Source: Pseudomonas sp. Irchel 3E20
GTDB lineage: Bacteria; Pseudomonadota; Gammaproteobacteria; Pseudomonadales; Pseudomonadaceae
Length of the DNA: 64,000 nt
Reading direction: 5' to 3'
Assembly: GCF_900187645.1 (NCBI RefSeq)
Contig: NZ_FYEE01000015.1
Coordinates: forward strand, 32,935-96,934
This document shows positions 9,093 through 16,841 of the stretch, piece by piece. Position 1 is the stretch's first letter; each line of letters opens with the position of its first letter. The notes below the pieces were generated by a model, which was given only the letters and a program-made list of their open reading frames with translations, was not told the origin of the DNA and did no database searches. The translations under genes and the position numbers were made by a program.

Positions 9093-9318
9093 TGACTCTG
9101 CTTCTCACGCTCGCTTCAGGCCTCATGTCACCTGCGCTTGTTACACCCGCGAACCTTGCCTGTAAGTGGCGAAAGCCCCGTAGGACGGCCTCGCGTCCTG
9201 ATGAATTGCGTTGGTCAGGGCCGGTGGTTGACCGTATATGCGCTGCCCAGGCCGCTTTTGGCGGCGTTCGCGACTATAGCAGCAATCATTAAGTGCTTCA
9301 AATCCATAAAAAATTGTT

Positions 9319-9324
9319 ATCATT
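9319..9324 (+). promoter_or_regulatory. Putative -10 element of rluC
   Basis: TATCAT ends six bases before the rluC ATG, so a transcript starting at the usual distance would begin at or next to the A of the start codon. The -35 position (CTTCAA at 9296-9301, spacer 17) is weak. Confidence 0.4.
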
Positions 9325-9330
9325 CGCGGC

Positions 9331-10287
9331 ATGACGACTACTGCCCCCCCGACCCCCAGTGTCCAGCTGCTTGAGGTCTCGCCGGAATATGCCGGCCAAC
9401 GTATCGATAACTTCCTGCTTGCCCGTCTCAAAGGCGTGCCCAAGACCTTGATTTATCGCATTTTGCGTAAAGGCGAAGTGCGGGTGAACAAGGGCCGGAT
9501 CAAGCCCGAGTACAAGTTGCAAGCCGGCGATATCGTCCGTGTGCCGCCTGTGCGCGTGCCTGAGCGCGACGAGCCGGTGCCTTTGGCCCGGGGACTGTTG
9601 CAGCGCCTGGAAGCCTCGATTGTCTTTGAAGACAAGGCCCTGATTGTCATTAATAAGCCTGCTGGCATTGCCGTGCACGGTGGCAGTGGCTTGAATTTCG
9701 GCGTGATCGAGGCCTTTCGTCAGTTGCGCCCGGACACCAAGGAGCTGGAGCTGGTGCACCGCCTCGACCGCGACACCTCCGGCCTGCTGATGATCGCGAA
9801 GAAGCGCAGCATGCTGCGGCACTTGCACGCGGCATTGCGCGGCGATGGCGTGGACAAACGCTACATGGCGCTGGTACGCGGCAACTGGGCGACGTCCATC
9901 AAGCAAGTGCGGGCGCCGTTGCAGAAGAGCAACCTGCGTTCCGGCGAGCGCATGGTGGAAGTGGACGAGGAGGGCAAGGAGGCGCTGACCCTGTTCAAGG
10001 TGCTGCGCCGTTTCGGCGACTTCGCCACCATGGTCGAAGCCAAGCCTGTGACCGGCCGGACTCACCAGATTCGCGTCCACACGCTGCACGCCGGGCATTG
10101 CATTGCCGGTGACAGCAAGTACGGCGATGAAGAGTTCAGCAAGGAAATCCGCGACTTGGGCGGCAAGCGCCTGTTCCTGCATGCCTACATGCTGACAGTG
10201 CCGTTGCCCGATGGTGGCGAGCTCAAGTTGCAGGCGCCGGTCGACGAGATGTGGGCCAAGACCGTGGAGCGCCTGAGTGCAAGCTGA
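9331..10287 (+). CDS. rluC: 23S rRNA pseudouridine synthase RluC
   Basis: RluC converts U955, U2504 and U2580 (E. coli numbering) of 23S rRNA to pseudouridine. The 318-residue protein has an N-terminal S4 RNA-binding domain (about 18-80, with RILRKGEVRVNKGRIKPEYKL-like residues) and the catalytic HRLDRDTSG near residue 143, whose aspartate is the nucleophile. The N-terminus aligns with E. coli RluC, so ATG 9331 is right even though no Shine-Dalgarno sequence precedes it. Divergence from rne and overlap with the following phosphatase gene match the standard locus. Confidence 0.95.
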   Translation: MTTTAPPTPSVQLLEVSPEYAGQRIDNFLLARLKGVPKTLIYRILRKGEVRVNKGRIKPEYKLQAGDIVRVPPVRVPERDEPVPLARGLLQRLEASIVFEDKALIVINKPAGIAVHGGSGLNFGVIEAFRQLRPDTKELELVHRLDRDTSGLLMIAKKRSMLRHLHAALRGDGVDKRYMALVRGNWATSIKQVRAPLQKSNLRSGERMVEVDEEGKEALTLFKVLRRFGDFATMVEAKPVTGRTHQIRVHTLHAGHCIAGDSKYGDEEFSKEIRDLGGKRLFLHAYMLTVPLPDGGELKLQAPVDEMWAKTVERLSAS

Positions 10288-10945
10288 CTACAAGCTGCTG
10301 ATCTTCGATTGGGATGGCACCCTAGCCGACTCCGTTGGTCGGATTGTCGAGGCCATGCATGTGGCTTCCACCCGTTCGTCCCTGCCGCTGTGCAGCGACG
10401 AGGCGGTCAAGGGGATTATTGGCCTGGGCTTGCCCGAGGCGATTCGCACCCTGTACCCGCAGATCGGCGACGTCGAGCTGCTGGCGTTTCGGCAGCATTA
10501 CGCAGATCACTACATAGCCCTTGAGGCCGAGCCTTCGCCTTTGTTTGCAGGTGTGGTGGAGTCGCTGGAGGGCTTTCGGCGCGACGGCTATCACTTGGCG
10601 GTGGCCACCGGCAAGGCGCGCCGAGGCCTGGATCGCGTGCTCAAGGCTCATGGCTGGGAAGATTTTTTCGACATCTCCCGGGCCGCGGATGAAACCGCGA
10701 GCAAGCCCCATCCTTTGATGCTTGAGGAAATCCTTGCCCATTGCCGTGTTCCGGCCGGGCAGGCGTTGATGGTGGGGGACTCTTCGTTCGACCTGCTGAT
10801 GGCGCGCAATGCGGGGATGGATTCGGTGGCGGTCAGCTATGGAGCCCAATCGGTGGAGGCTTTGCGCACCTTCGAGCCGCGGTGGGTGATCGATCGTTTC
10901 TGCGAGTTGCGCGACTGGCTAGGCCAGGGCGCACCCATTAAGTAG
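10277..10945 (+). CDS. HAD-superfamily hydrolase, phosphoglycolate-phosphatase-like
   Basis: The 222-residue product carries HAD motif I as DWDGTLADS (nucleophile Asp11, Asp13), motif II in the VATGK segment, and motif IV as MVGDSSFD. The cap-domain arrangement is that of Gph/PGMB-like small-molecule phosphatases. The GTG start at 10277 lies inside rluC and overlaps its stop, indicating translational coupling. The substrate is unknown; 2-phosphoglycolate or another phosphosugar is a reasonable guess from the family. Confidence 0.88.
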   Translation: MQADYKLLIFDWDGTLADSVGRIVEAMHVASTRSSLPLCSDEAVKGIIGLGLPEAIRTLYPQIGDVELLAFRQHYADHYIALEAEPSPLFAGVVESLEGFRRDGYHLAVATGKARRGLDRVLKAHGWEDFFDISRAADETASKPHPLMLEEILAHCRVPAGQALMVGDSSFDLLMARNAGMDSVAVSYGAQSVEALRTFEPRWVIDRFCELRDWLGQGAPIK

Positions 10946-10963
10946 TGGCTTGGGGTAGATGGC

Positions 10964-11953
10964 ATGAGCAATGAATGGAAGGAACCCGTTAAGGCAGGCG
11001 CCGAGGCCGGTGAAGACAAGAGCTGGAAACTGCTGGAGAACACTCTCCTGGCGGGTGTGCAGGAGCAGCGCCGCTCGCGGCGCTGGGGGATTTTCTTCAA
11101 GCTGCTGACCTTTGTGTACCTGATGCTGGCGTTGGTGCTGTTTTCGCCCCTGATGGACATGGAAAAGAGCGCCGCCCGCGGCCCTGGCTACACCGCGCTG
11201 ATCGATGTGGTTGGGGTGATTGCCGACAAGGAAGCGGCCAGCGCCGATAACATCGTCGCCAGCCTGCGTGCTGCGTTCGAGGACCCGAAGGTCAAGGGTG
11301 TGGTGCTGCGCATCAACAGTCCTGGCGGCAGCCCGGTGCAGTCCGGTTATGTCTACGACGAGATCCTCCGTTTGCGTGCTCTGTATCCAAAAACCAAAGT
11401 TTATGCGGTGATCTCGGACCTGGGCGCTTCCGGCGCCTATTACATCGCCAGCGCGGCGGACCAGATCTACGCCGACAAGGCCAGCCTGGTCGGCTCCATT
11501 GGGGTGACAGCGGCGGGCTACGGCTTTGTCGGCACCATGGAGAAGCTGGGCGTCGAGCGGCGCACCTACACCTCGGGCGAGCATAAGTCTTTCCTGGACC
11601 CGTTCCAGCCGCAAAAGCCTGAAGAGACGCAGTTCTGGCAAGGCGTGTTGGACACCACGCACCGCCAGTTCATTGCCAGCGTCAAGCAGGGCCGTGGCGA
11701 GCGCTTGAAGGACAAGGAGCATCCGGAGTTGTTTTCCGGCCTCGTGTGGTCCGGCGAGCAGGCGTTGCCGTTGGGGTTGATCGATGGTCTGGGCAGCGCC
11801 AGTTCGGTGGCGCGGGATGTCATCAAGGAGAAGGAGCTGGTCGATTTCACCGTCCAGGAATCGCCCTTTGATCGCTTCTCGAAAAAGCTCGGTGCCAGCA
11901 TTGCGCAGCAGATGGCGATGTGGATGGGCTTCCAGGGACCAGCCTTGCGCTAA
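10964..11953 (+). CDS. sppA: Signal peptide peptidase SppA (S49 family, short type)
   Basis: SppA digests cleaved signal peptides in the inner membrane. The 329-residue protein has one membrane anchor (about residues 41-62) and an S49 protease domain. Motifs seen are NSPGGSPVQSG, the nucleophile serine in GASGAYYIAS (near 157) and the general-base lysine in SGEHKSFLDPF (near 208), matching the short Bacillus-type enzyme rather than the double-length E. coli form. ATG 10964 follows the phosphatase stop by 18 bases, so cotranscription with rluC is likely. Confidence 0.9.
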   Translation: MSNEWKEPVKAGAEAGEDKSWKLLENTLLAGVQEQRRSRRWGIFFKLLTFVYLMLALVLFSPLMDMEKSAARGPGYTALIDVVGVIADKEAASADNIVASLRAAFEDPKVKGVVLRINSPGGSPVQSGYVYDEILRLRALYPKTKVYAVISDLGASGAYYIASAADQIYADKASLVGSIGVTAAGYGFVGTMEKLGVERRTYTSGEHKSFLDPFQPQKPEETQFWQGVLDTTHRQFIASVKQGRGERLKDKEHPELFSGLVWSGEQALPLGLIDGLGSASSVARDVIKEKELVDFTVQESPFDRFSKKLGASIAQQMAMWMGFQGPALR

Positions 11954-11967
11954 GCGCAGTCATTCAA

Positions 11968-12049
11968 GTGGGGGCGACCCTGCTCGCGACAGTGGTATCA
12001 CGGCCAGTGCCTGTGAAGTGCCGCCATCGCGAGCAGGCTCGCTCCCATT
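11968..12049. repeat. Inverted REP pair (REPIN-like) between sppA and maf
   Basis: The arm GGGGGCGACCCTGCTCGCGA is matched in inverse orientation by CATCGCGAGCAGGCTCGCTC, with about 35 bases between them. Related copies occur at 27979, 36269 and 49720-49876. They lie in convergent or intergenic positions, as Pseudomonas REP elements do. Confidence 0.75.
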
Positions 12050-12055
12050 TTTGCT

Positions 12056-12634
12056 TCAGGGGATCTGCACGCCTTCGGTCAGTAGCATGTCTACCAAGCG
12101 AATCAGCGGTAGGCCGACCAGGCTGGTGGCATCCGGCCCTTCGGTGCTCTGGAACAGGCTGACCCCTAGGCCTTCAGCTTTGAAGCTGCCGGCGCAGTCG
12201 TAGGGTTGTTCGGTGCGCAAGTAACGCTCGATGCGTGGCGCATCGAGGTGGCGCATGTGCACGGTAAAGGGGATGCAATCGACCTGGCAGTGGCCTGTCT
12301 GGCTGTTGAGCAGGGCCAGGCCGGTGAGGAAGGTCACACGGCTACCGCTGGCGGCCAGCAGTTGTGCGCGGGCGTTCTCGAAGGTGTGGGGCTTGCCGAT
12401 GATGCGGCCATCGAGTACGGCGACCTGGTCGGAGCCGATTATCAGGTGGGCATCGTGGCGGGTGGCGAGGGCTTGGGCTTTTTCCTGGGCGAGGCGCTTG
12501 ACCAAGTCTGTCGCGGCTTCGCCGGGGCGGTGGCTTTCGTCGATATCCGGCGAACTGCAACTGAACTCAAGGTGTAACCGCTCGAGCAATTGGCGGCGGT
12601 AGACCGAGCTTGAGGCAAGTAATAAAGGCAGCAT
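12056..12634 (-). CDS. Maf/YceF-type nucleoside triphosphate pyrophosphatase
   Basis: Maf proteins hydrolyse non-canonical or modified nucleotides; the YceF subgroup next to yceD-rpmF acts on 7-methyl-GTP in E. coli. The 192-residue product begins MLPLLLASSSVYRRQLL, the family's N-terminal signature, and contains SPDIDES and GSDQVA motifs with the catalytic aspartate. The reading frame is open far upstream, but the ATG at 12634 follows GGAG at a good distance. It is divergent from yceD, with about 105 bases between the starts. m7GTP specificity is inferred from the neighbourhood. Confidence 0.9.
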   Translation of the reverse strand: MLPLLLASSSVYRRQLLERLHLEFSCSSPDIDESHRPGEAATDLVKRLAQEKAQALATRHDAHLIIGSDQVAVLDGRIIGKPHTFENARAQLLAASGSRVTFLTGLALLNSQTGHCQVDCIPFTVHMRHLDAPRIERYLRTEQPYDCAGSFKAEGLGVSLFQSTEGPDATSLVGLPLIRLVDMLLTEGVQIP

Positions 12635-12702
12635 GCGGTTCTCCAGAAAGTGGTTGGCAATTCTAGCCAGGCTGGCAAGTGACGCACAGGGCTGAATTTC
12701 CT

Positions 12703-12730
12703 TTGACATGGCTGGGGGCATCCCTATAAT
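12703..12730 (+). promoter_or_regulatory. Consensus sigma-70 promoter of yceD-rpmF-plsX
   Basis: TTGACA at 12703-12708 and TATAAT at 12725-12730, both perfect, are separated by 16 bases. The -10 ends only nine bases before the yceD ATG, so the transcript should have almost no leader. Confidence 0.9.
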
Positions 12731-12739
12731 GCTGCGCCT

Positions 12740-13267
12740 ATGTTGAATGACCCGATTCCACCTCACGTTGACCCGCGCAAATTGGCTGATCGTGGCACCA
12801 CCCTTCAAGGTGAGGTGCTGCTGGCCGATTTGGAGAGACTCTGCGACCCGCTTTCCGACACTGTCGGTACGGTGCAGGCCAAATTCGTATTTGAGCGAGA
12901 TGAACGTAAATCTGTGGTTATCCACAGCTTTATCGACACCGAAGTCAAAATGGTTTGCCAGCGTTGTCTTGAGCTGGTCACCCTGCCGATCCACAGCGAG
13001 TGCAGTTATGCCGTGGTGAAAGAGGGTGCGAATACCCAGTCGTTGCCGAAAGGTTATGACGTGCTGGAACTGGGCGAAGATCCTTTGGATCTGCAGTCAC
13101 TGATCGAGGAGGAGCTTTTGCTCGCCTTGCCCATTGTGCCTGCTCATCATCCGGAAGAATGCCAGCAGCCGGCGGGTCTCGATGAGCCCGAACCGAGCGA
13201 GGACGAGGTAACGCGGTCCAACCCGTTCAGTGTATTGGCGCAGTTAAAGCGTGACCCAAACGTTTAG
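12740..13267 (+). CDS. yceD: DUF177 / YceD family protein
   Basis: YceD proteins sit upstream of rpmF in most bacteria and are tied to 23S rRNA accumulation and ribosome assembly; the biochemical role is unsettled. The 175-residue product has CQRC near residue 73 and an acidic C-terminus, both usual. The start at 12740 aligns with E. coli YceD (PxxxDP near residue 10). It lies ten bases past the end of the -10 and has no Shine-Dalgarno sequence, so the message is probably leaderless or nearly so. rpmF follows after 13 bases. Confidence 0.92.
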   Translation: MLNDPIPPHVDPRKLADRGTTLQGEVLLADLERLCDPLSDTVGTVQAKFVFERDERKSVVIHSFIDTEVKMVCQRCLELVTLPIHSECSYAVVKEGANTQSLPKGYDVLELGEDPLDLQSLIEEELLLALPIVPAHHPEECQQPAGLDEPEPSEDEVTRSNPFSVLAQLKRDPNV

Positions 13268-13280
13268 GAGTTAATCAATT

Positions 13281-13463
13281 ATGGCTGTTCAGCAGAACAA
13301 AAAATCCCGCTCCGCCCGCGACATGCGTCGTTCCCACGACGCTCTCGAGGCTAGCACCCTGTCTGTAGAAAAAACCACGGGTGAAGTTCACCTGCGTCAC
13401 CACGTATCGCCAGAAGGCGTATACCGTGGCCGTAAAGTGATCGACAAGGGCGCTGACGAGTAA
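13281..13463 (+). CDS. rpmF: 50S ribosomal protein L32
   Basis: A 60-residue basic ribosomal protein with the L32 N-terminus [20 protein letters not shown] and the conserved [16 protein letters not shown] segment. It lacks the zinc-ribbon cysteines found in some L32 proteins, as is usual in Pseudomonas and enteric bacteria. TTAGGAGTTAATCAATT before the ATG provides a ribosome-binding site. It is cotranscribed with yceD and plsX. Confidence 0.97.
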
Positions 13464-13466
13464 TCC

Positions 13467-14477
13467 TTGTCCGCTCAAGTCATCGCGATTGACGCAATGG
13501 GCGGGGACTTCGGTCCCCGCAGCATTGTCCAGGCCAGCCTTGCTTGTCTGTCTGCTACGCCATCGTTGCATCTGGCCCTCGTCGGTCAACCCTCCCTCCT
13601 TGAAGAAATGATTGCTGGCCATTCGGCTGTGGATCGCGCGCGCCTGGAAATCATCCCGGCAACGCAGGTGATTGCCATGGACGAGAAGCCGTCGCAGGCA
13701 TTGCGTGGCAAGCCCGACTCTTCCATGCGGGTGGCGTTGCAATTGCTGCGCGATGGCAAGGTGCAGGCCTGTGTCAGTGCTGGCAATACCGGGGCGTTGA
13801 TGGCGTTGGCGCGGCACGTGCTCAAGACCCTGCCGGGCATTGATCGCCCGGCAATGGTTGCGGCTATCCCGACCCAGGCGGGTTATTGCCAGTTGCTGGA
13901 CCTTGGGGCGAATGTGGATTGCAGTGCCGAGCATCTGCTGCAATTCGCCATCATGGGGTCGGTGGCAGCCGAAGCTTTAGGTGTAGTGCGTCCGCGGGTG
14001 GCGTTGCTGAACATCGGCACTGAGGACATCAAGGGCAACCAACAGGTCAAGCTGGCCGCGACCTTGTTGCAGGCTGCCCCGGGCCTGAACTACATCGGCT
14101 TTGTCGAAGGCGACGGTTTGTACCGTGGCGAGGCCGATGTGGTGGTGTGCGACGGTTTTGTCGGCAACATCCTGCTCAAGTCCAGCGAAGGCCTGGCCAC
14201 CATGATCGCGGCTCGCATCGAGGCGCTGTTCAGGCAAGGTTTGCTGTCGCGCATGGTTGGAGCCTTGGCAATGCCATTGATGCGGCGCTTGCAGCAAGAC
14301 TTGGCCCCGGCACGGCACAATGGCGCCAGTTTCTTGGGGTTGCAGGGTATCGTGGTGAAAAGCCATGGTTCGGCCGGTGTGCAGGGTTTCCAAAGTGCGA
14401 TTCAGCGGGCCTTGATCGAGATTCAGGAGAACCTGCCCGAGCGCTTGCACGGTCGCTTGGAGGCGCTGTTGCCTTAG
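13467..14477 (+). CDS. plsX: Acyl-ACP:phosphate acyltransferase PlsX
   Basis: PlsX makes acyl-phosphate from acyl-ACP, feeding PlsY for phospholipid synthesis at the inner membrane. The 336-residue protein opens with AIDAMGGDFGP, the family signature, and contains SAGNTGALMALA near residue 105. The start is a TTG three bases after the rpmF stop, so it is probably translationally coupled. No ATG exists upstream of the conserved AIDAMGGD in this frame. Confidence 0.95.
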   Translation: MSAQVIAIDAMGGDFGPRSIVQASLACLSATPSLHLALVGQPSLLEEMIAGHSAVDRARLEIIPATQVIAMDEKPSQALRGKPDSSMRVALQLLRDGKVQACVSAGNTGALMALARHVLKTLPGIDRPAMVAAIPTQAGYCQLLDLGANVDCSAEHLLQFAIMGSVAAEALGVVRPRVALLNIGTEDIKGNQQVKLAATLLQAAPGLNYIGFVEGDGLYRGEADVVVCDGFVGNILLKSSEGLATMIAARIEALFRQGLLSRMVGALAMPLMRRLQQDLAPARHNGASFLGLQGIVVKSHGSAGVQGFQSAIQRALIEIQENLPERLHGRLEALLP

Positions 14478-14603
14478 CGGCTTTTCGTAGGCCAGCGGGG
14501 CGATGTGACCGCTGGGTTCAAATTGCCATCCAATTGTCAGTTTCTCGCGCCTACAGTAAGTGGCGCCAATTCTTCGACGACAAGATCATTAGGGGCTTGT
14601 TTC

Positions 14604-15542
14604 ATGTCTACCTCCCTCGCATTCGTCTTTCCCGGACAGGGTTCGCAATCCCTCGGCATGCTGGCCGAGCTTGGCGCGCAATATCCGCTGGTTCTGGAAA
14701 CCTTCAAGGAGGCTTCCGATGCTCTGGGCTATGACCTATGGGCGTTGACCCAGCAGGGGCCGGAAGAACTGCTCAATCAGACCGACAAAACCCAGCCAGC
14801 GATCCTCGCCGCGTCCATCGCTTTGTGGCGCTTGTGGTTGGCTGAAGGTGGCGCGCGCCCGGCTTACGTCGCCGGCCACAGCCTGGGTGAATACAGTGCA
14901 TTGGTTGCGGCCGGTAGCCTGAGCCTTGGCGAAGCTGCCAAGTTGGTGGAGCGTCGCGGCCAGTTGATGCAAGAGGCCGTACCGGCCGGGCAGGGTGGCA
15001 TGGCTGCGATTCTGGGCCTGGAAGACGCCGATGTGCTGACAGCCTGTGCCGAAGCGGCGCAGGGCGAAGTGGTTAGCGCGGTCAACTTCAATTCCCCGGG
15101 CCAGGTCGTCATCGCAGGTGCCAAGGCTGCGGTCGAGCGCGCCATCGAAGGCTGCAAGGCGCGTGGTGCCAAGCGCGCGATGCCGTTGCCGGTCAGCGTC
15201 CCGTCCCATTGCGAACTGATGCGCCCGGCGGCCGAGCGGTTTGCCGAGTCCGTCGCTGCCATTGATTGGCAGGTGCCGCAGATCCCCGTGGTGCAAAACG
15301 TCAGCGCCGCGGTTGCCGCAGACCTGGACACCCTCAAGCGCGATCTTCTGGAACAGTTGTACAAGCCTGTGCGTTGGGTGGAATCGGTGCAGGCACTGGC
15401 CGCTAAGGGCGCCACCCAATTGGTCGAATGCGGTCCAGGCAAAGTGCTCGCCGGCTTGAACAAGCGTTGCGCTGAAGGCGTTTCGACTGCAAACCTCAAT
15501 ACACCCGACGCTTTCGCTGCCGCTCGCGCAGCGTTGGCTTGA
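14604..15542 (+). CDS. fabD: Malonyl-CoA-ACP transacylase
   Basis: FabD loads malonyl groups from CoA to ACP for fatty-acid elongation in the cytosol. The 312-residue product has FVFPGQGSQ at the N-terminus, the nucleophile serine in GHSLGEYSAL (near residue 93) and the partner histidine in VSVPSHCELM. The frame is open upstream of 14604, but ATG 14604 follows AGGGG and gives the normal N-terminus. It is the first of the fabD-fabG-acpP-fabF genes. Confidence 0.96.
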   Translation: MSTSLAFVFPGQGSQSLGMLAELGAQYPLVLETFKEASDALGYDLWALTQQGPEELLNQTDKTQPAILAASIALWRLWLAEGGARPAYVAGHSLGEYSALVAAGSLSLGEAAKLVERRGQLMQEAVPAGQGGMAAILGLEDADVLTACAEAAQGEVVSAVNFNSPGQVVIAGAKAAVERAIEGCKARGAKRAMPLPVSVPSHCELMRPAAERFAESVAAIDWQVPQIPVVQNVSAAVAADLDTLKRDLLEQLYKPVRWVESVQALAAKGATQLVECGPGKVLAGLNKRCAEGVSTANLNTPDAFAAARAALA

Positions 15543-15558
15543 ATCAGGAGAAGCCTGC

Positions 15559-16302
15559 ATGAGTCTGCAAGGTAAAGTTGCATTGGTGACCGGCGCTAGC
15601 CGTGGTATTGGCCAGGCCATTGCGCTTGAGCTGGGGCGTCTGGGCGCTGTAGTGATCGGCACGGCAACCACTGCTTCGGGCGCCGAGCGCATTGCTCAGA
15701 CCCTGAAGGAAAACGGCGTCCAAGGTACTGGTCTGGAGTTGAATGTGACCAGCAATGAGTCCGTTGCCGCCGTGTTGGCGAGCATTCAGGTGCAGTTCGG
15801 TGCGCCGGAGATCTTGGTCAATAATGCCGGTATCACCCGCGATAATCTGATGATGCGCATGAAAGATGACGAGTGGAACGATGTCATCGATACCAACTTG
15901 AACAGTCTCTTTCGTCTGTCCAAGGGTGTTCTGCGCGGTATGACCAAGGCACGCTGGGGGCGAATTATCAGTATTGGCTCGGTTGTGGGTGCCATGGGCA
16001 ACGCGGGCCAAGTAAACTACGCGGCCGCCAAGTCGGGGCTGGAAGGTTTCACGCGCTCGCTGGCGCGGGAGTTGGGGTCGCGTTCGATCACGGTCAACGC
16101 AGTGGCTCCGGGGTTCATCGACACCGATATGACCCGCGAGCTGCCAGAAGCGCAACGTGAGGCCTTGCAGGCGCAAATCCCCCTGGGCCGTCTGGGGCAA
16201 GCTCAAGAGATCGCGCAAGTGGTCGCTTTTCTGGCTTCGGATGGTGCTGCTTACGTGACTGGGGCTACAATCCCGGTGAATGGCGGCATGTACATGAGTT
16301 AA
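15559..16302 (+). CDS. fabG: 3-oxoacyl-ACP reductase
   Basis: FabG reduces 3-ketoacyl-ACP with NADPH in each cycle of fatty-acid synthesis. The 247-residue short-chain dehydrogenase has TGASRGIG for cofactor binding, NNAG, the catalytic serine in SIGSVVG and YAAAK (Tyr about 153, Lys about 157). It begins 16 bases after fabD with AGGAG upstream of the ATG. Confidence 0.97.
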   Translation: MSLQGKVALVTGASRGIGQAIALELGRLGAVVIGTATTASGAERIAQTLKENGVQGTGLELNVTSNESVAAVLASIQVQFGAPEILVNNAGITRDNLMMRMKDDEWNDVIDTNLNSLFRLSKGVLRGMTKARWGRIISIGSVVGAMGNAGQVNYAAAKSGLEGFTRSLARELGSRSITVNAVAPGFIDTDMTRELPEAQREALQAQIPLGRLGQAQEIAQVVAFLASDGAAYVTGATIPVNGGMYMS

Positions 16303-16413
16303 ATGTGACGGATCGCTTCAAAAAAATGTCATACGAGCTGTCTAAAATCCGTTATAAAGCTGCAATCTATTTATAGGCAGATGGTCGCAGGGTTTGAGGA
16401 GTGAAGCTTTCAG

Positions 16414-16441
16414 TTGAAAAGCTGAAAAGTCTTTCTATACA
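16414..16441 (+). promoter_or_regulatory. Putative sigma-70 promoter of acpP
   Basis: TTGAAA (16414-16419), a 16-base spacer and TATACA (16436-16441) lie 52 bases before the acpP start. Strong independent transcription of acpP is expected. An imperfect inverted repeat (AGCTTTCA with TGAAAAGCT) overlaps the -35. Confidence 0.6.
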
Positions 16442-16493
16442 CTTACCCACTGGCCAGCTGCCTGAATTTGTCCATTAGGAGTGAAAACAAGGT

Positions 16494-16730
16494 ATGAGCA
16501 CCATCGAAGAGCGCGTCAAGAAAATCGTTGCCGAGCAACTGGGCGTTAAAGAAGACGAAGTGAAGAACGATTCTTCCTTCGTAGAAGACCTGGGTGCCGA
16601 CTCCCTTGACACCGTTGAGCTGGTGATGGCTCTGGAAGAGGAATTCGAGACCGAAATCCCTGACGAAGAAGCTGAAAAAATCACTACCGTTCAAGCGGCC
16701 ATCGACTACGTTACTAGCCACCAGGCTTAA
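16494..16730 (+). CDS. acpP: Acyl carrier protein
   Basis: The 78-residue acidic protein carries growing acyl chains on the phosphopantetheine attached to Ser37 in GADSLDTVEL. Length, acidity and the helix-II motif are those of type II fatty-acid-synthase ACP. TTAGGAG precedes the start at 13 bases. A 191-base spacer with its own promoter lies upstream and a strong terminator downstream. Confidence 0.98.
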   Translation: MSTIEERVKKIVAEQLGVKEDEVKNDSSFVEDLGADSLDTVELVMALEEEFETEIPDEEAEKITTVQAAIDYVTSHQA

Positions 16731-16759
16731 TCGTTTGTAGTCGTTGCTAGCTGTCATGG

Positions 16760-16796
16760 AAAAACCGCACTGCCATCACGGCGTGCGGTTTTTTCT
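16760..16796 (+). terminator. Rho-independent terminator after acpP
   Basis: AAAACCGCAC pairs with GTGCGGTTTT around a loop containing a small inner hairpin, followed by T-rich sequence. It probably sets the ratio of acpP to fabF transcripts. Confidence 0.85.
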
Positions 16797-16841
16797 TTAG
16801 GCCTGATACAAAAGTGTCGTCATTAGAAAAAGGAGAGTGCT

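Larger units (their letters stand above)
8629..9330. other. Long divergent rne / rluC intergenic region
   Basis: This 702-base spacer separates rne (minus) from rluC (plus). The rne side probably holds a 5' untranslated leader of over 200 bases; TATATT on the minus strand near 8853 is a possible -10, without a good -35. The middle carries a candidate 33-codon gene with a strong ribosome-binding site (8991-9092). The rluC side ends in a -10-like TATCAT at 9319. A further frame from 9092 to 9292 overlaps the 33-codon gene as TAATG, but its composition is not convincingly protein-like. Confidence 0.6.

Noticed and set aside
9092..9292. 66-codon frame overlapping the 33-codon candidate
   Set aside because: It has a TAATG overlap but an unnatural composition and no recognisable feature.
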